Positions 61,764-64,000 of a DNA stretch of 64,000 nucleotides are shown here, in pieces (within the stretch, counting starts at the first letter, position 1; each line of letters opens with the position of its first letter). Both the position numbers and the translations under genes were made by a program. The notes beneath the pieces are model-generated. The model did not search any database and was not told the DNA's origin. It was given only the letters and a program-made list of their open reading frames with translations. Location: the NCBI GenBank assembly GCA_002342685.1, contig DDQN01000062.1, positions 1 through 64,000 of the forward strand. Reading direction: 5' to 3'. Origin of the DNA: Vibrio sp. UBA2441 (lineage in GTDB: Bacteria; Pseudomonadota; Gammaproteobacteria; Enterobacterales; Vibrionaceae).

Positions 61764-61903
61764 TAAGTAAAAACCTAATTAATGAGTTAATTTTTATTAA
61801 TATAAAACAAAACTAGGGTATTAGATACTGACAGCCATTAATCACCATATTTCGTAATTTTTTAAACCAAGTCGGGTTTAACAAGAAATCATAAGGCTAA
61901 TTA

Positions 61904-63073
61904 ATGAAGCTATCTAAATTAGAACAAAATCAGGATTTGATAAAAGCACATCAACATCTTGATACACCATATTTATATGTTGATAAGAACAAATTCCTGA
62001 ACAACCTGCACTTCCTAAGAGAGAAGATTGAACACCTTGGTGCAGATTTAAGACCACATTTCAAAACGGTACGAGCTATCGAAGCCGCCAAGTACGTATT
62101 GCCCGAAACCTCTTCACCATTAACAGTTTCGACCCTTAAAGAGGCAGAAACGCTAGCGTCAGCAGGCTATACTAATTTTCTTTATGCTGTTGGCATCTGT
62201 GAAGCGAAACTGCCCAGAGTACTGGCTTTAATTCAAACAGGTTCGCAAGTTGATGTGCTACTAGATAGTGTCGAACAAGCTCGTGCTCTTAACGCGTTTT
62301 GTATGAAAAATCAGTGTGTCATTTCAGCTCTATTGGAGATTGATTGCGATGATCACCGTGGTGGCTTAAAACCAGAAGATCCCTTGCTTATCGATATAGC
62401 CAGCATACTACATCAAGGGCCAGCGCACTTTAAAGGCATACTGACTCATGCAGGCGAGTCTTACCAATGCTTTGACGCTCAGGATCGGCAAAAAGCCGCG
62501 GCCAACGAGGTGTCGGAATCCATCAAAGCCTCTGAACAGCTCAAATCCCATAGTATACCTTGTGAAGTGATCAGTATCGGTTCGACACCTACTGCATGCA
62601 GTTATGATGACCTGACCGGTATCACTGAAGTCAGGGCCGGAGTGTATAGCTTTTTCGATTTAGTTATGGCGGGTGTTGGTGTCTGCAATACCAGCGATAT
62701 AGCACTTAGTGTTGTGACAACCGTCATTGGACACAATCCCGACAAAGGATGGTTATTTGTCGATGCCGGATGGATGGCGCTATCCGCAGATAGAGGAACT
62801 GCCAAACAACCTCGTGATTGCGGCTATGGATTAATTGTAAATTCAGATGGGAAAACAATTGAAGGTCTTCAGGTAAGCACGGTAAATCAAGAGCACGGTA
62901 TTATCCAAAATAACGCCGGAGATAACATAGACCTTACTGAGTTTCCTATCGGCAGCCGTCTACACATTCTTCCCAATCACGCCTGCGCAACAACCGCTAT
63001 GCATGATCACTATCAGGTGTTCGATACAGATGCCAATACACACGAAACATGGACGCGAATAAAAGGGTGGTAA
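61904..63073 (+). CDS. DSD1-family PLP enzyme, BhcC / D-threonine aldolase type
   Basis: Alanine-racemase-fold PLP enzyme of 389 residues. PLP binds K54 in RPHFKTVRA (family HFKTHK). The C-terminal metal site shows as PNHACATTAMHDHY (His and Cys ligands). The group includes D-threonine aldolase, D-serine dehydratase and beta-hydroxyaspartate aldolase (BhcC). The gene is followed after one base by an ornithine-cyclodeaminase-family gene, the BhcC-BhcD order of the beta-hydroxyaspartate cycle. The exact substrate cannot be read. Confidence 0.8.
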   Translation: MKLSKLEQNQDLIKAHQHLDTPYLYVDKNKFLNNLHFLREKIEHLGADLRPHFKTVRAIEAAKYVLPETSSPLTVSTLKEAETLASAGYTNFLYAVGICEAKLPRVLALIQTGSQVDVLLDSVEQARALNAFCMKNQCVISALLEIDCDDHRGGLKPEDPLLIDIASILHQGPAHFKGILTHAGESYQCFDAQDRQKAAANEVSESIKASEQLKSHSIPCEVISIGSTPTACSYDDLTGITEVRAGVYSFFDLVMAGVGVCNTSDIALSVVTTVIGHNPDKGWLFVDAGWMALSADRGTAKQPRDCGYGLIVNSDGKTIEGLQVSTVNQEHGIIQNNAGDNIDLTEFPIGSRLHILPNHACATTAMHDHYQVFDTDANTHETWTRIKGW

Positions 63074-63074
63074 C

Positions 63075-63986
63075 ATGATCTATCTTGACGAAAATCAAAC
63101 CCGTCAGCTTATTACACACGGACTGGCCTACTCAGCGGTTAAAGACGCTTTTGTGGCCGCCTGTGGTAAAGAAGCCGTATTATTTCCGGTAGTTAATGCT
63201 TCCGGCCCGCAACAGAACTCTATGTTTTCACTTAAGTCAGCGTCAACACCTGATCTTGTCGGCTGGAAAACAGGGACTTACTGGCCTGATAATGGTAAAA
63301 AAAACCTGCCCAATCATGGCACAACTATTTTTCTTCTAAGCCCGGACACCGGAGCCTTATATGCGACCATTGAAGCCAGTGCCGTCAATGCCTATCGTAC
63401 AGCGGCAGCCGACGCCGTCGCGGTGGATTATCTGGCCAAAAAAGAGGCCTCAGTATTGACCGTATTTGGTACCGGACATCAGGCAGAGTATGAAGTGCTG
63501 GCAATCAGCCAGATCCGTTCCATCGACAAGGTATTGGTTGTTGGAAGAGACACAATAAATACGCAGAACTTTATTAACCGGCTAGCCGACAAACATATCC
63601 CCGCAGAGCCGGTAAAGGCGCAATACGGTTGTGAACACGCGGATATTATCGTCACCGCAACCACAGCATGCGAACCGCTTTTTGACGTTGAGTGGATAAA
63701 ACCCGGAACTCACATATCGGCAATGGGGGCAGATAAAATAGGAAAGCAAGAGCTTCCGGTTGAGCTTTATCAACAGGCAAAGCTTTTTTGTGATCTGGCC
63801 TCTCAATCCCTTGTCATTGGTGAGTTTCAACATTCTCATAATGCTTCATTAACTGAGATAGGGAAGGTCATTCAAGGTACTCATGAAGGAAGAAACTCAC
63901 CAGATCAAGTGACCATTTTTGATAGCTCTGGTATTGCTATACAAGATCTGTTTGTCGCCAATAAGCTAATCGAATTATCAAATTAA
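63075..63986 (+). CDS. Ornithine cyclodeaminase/mu-crystallin-family reductase, BhcD type
   Basis: NAD(P)H-dependent imine reductase or cyclodeaminase of 303 residues. Early GWKTGTYWPDN holds the catalytic Lys of the family, and the Rossmann motif FGTGHQAEYEVLA lies at about 131-143. The C-terminal FDSSGIAIQDL is a family signature. Relatives include iminosuccinate reductase (BhcD), ketimine reductase and ornithine cyclodeaminase. It overlaps functionally with the preceding aldolase gene (operon). The window ends 14 bases after its stop, so further pathway genes may follow. Confidence 0.83.
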   Translation: MIYLDENQTRQLITHGLAYSAVKDAFVAACGKEAVLFPVVNASGPQQNSMFSLKSASTPDLVGWKTGTYWPDNGKKNLPNHGTTIFLLSPDTGALYATIEASAVNAYRTAAADAVAVDYLAKKEASVLTVFGTGHQAEYEVLAISQIRSIDKVLVVGRDTINTQNFINRLADKHIPAEPVKAQYGCEHADIIVTATTACEPLFDVEWIKPGTHISAMGADKIGKQELPVELYQQAKLFCDLASQSLVIGEFQHSHNASLTEIGKVIQGTHEGRNSPDQVTIFDSSGIAIQDLFVANKLIELSN

Positions 63987-64000
63987 CAAGATCTTAAGGC

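Overview
The window looks like part of a chromosome of a marine Vibrio or close relative (Vibrionaceae). This rests on the gene content: a sialic-acid TRAP transporter locus in the Vibrio nan arrangement, a maltodextrin ABC locus with an OmpG-like porin, integron attC sites of the Vibrio superintegron type, REP-associated transposase repeats, PutP-type sensor kinase and GGDEF-EAL proteins. I see no rRNA, tRNA, CRISPR array or prophage.

Layout. (1) 1-3480: small accessory genes with integron-type attC sites, so gene-cassette material, some of it decayed. (2) 3480-5910: a MerR regulator divergent from an NAD-dependent epimerase, a C_GCAxxG_C_C protein and a DUF1289 protein, closed by a strong terminator. 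(3) 5933-16600: a maltodextrin/cyclodextrin divergon. A TrmB-type regulator, GH13 cyclomaltodextrinase, two permeases and a binding protein lie on the minus strand. A porin, an LpxD-like acyltransferase, a lipoprotein and the transport ATPase lie on the plus strand. CRP-type sites sit between the two arms. (4) 16631-18737: FMN reductase and EamA transporter divergent from a MarR regulator, with two perfect palindromic operators between them. (5) 18843-23672: a five-gene operon (AGE epimerase, NagB-like isomerase, PIG-L deacetylase, class II aldolase, PfkB kinase) behind a perfect CRP site. It reads as an undescribed amino-sugar route. (6) 23891-32458: sialic-acid uptake and catabolism (nanA, siaM, siaQ, siaP / nanE, nanK, nagA) plus an EamA exporter and an SGNH esterase. 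(7) 32666-42615: DUF748 protein, CbpA-like J-protein, YqaE/Pmp3 peptide, PutP-like sensor kinase, DoxX, and a LysR gene with a hexanucleotide tandem repeat in its promoter. (8) 42616-47628: a decayed stretch with the 5' remnant of a pullulanase gene cut off at a REP pair, a GGDEF-EAL protein and an intact REP-associated transposase. (9) 47879-51800: a phytanoyl-CoA-dioxygenase-like protein, an orphan SiaP paralogue, an AraC regulator and a YbaK deacylase. (10) 51876-60720: an eight-gene corrinoid methyltransferase operon. (11) 60855-63986: a LysR gene divergent from a DSD1-type PLP aldolase and an ornithine-cyclodeaminase-family reductase, which resemble BhcC and BhcD of the beta-hydroxyaspartate cycle.

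The most striking system is region 10. It has a MtaB-type methanol:corrinoid methyltransferase with all three zinc ligands, its cognate corrinoid protein, a reductive activator (2Fe-2S plus ASKHA), a MetH-activation-domain-like protein, two different CobW-type GTPases and two UroD-family methyltransferases. One of these is fused to a thioredoxin-fold domain with a CAAC motif. MtaB systems are known from methanogens and acetogens, so a complete but rearranged set with GTPase partners in a Vibrio is unexpected. The methyl donor and acceptor cannot be read from the sequence.

Likely joint working: regions 3, 5 and 6 are carbohydrate-scavenging modules probably under catabolite control (CRP-like sites seen). 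The orphan SiaP-like protein and oxygenase of region 9 may extend sialic-acid use to modified sugars. Regions 10 and 11 may handle C1 and C2 units, but this last link is inference.
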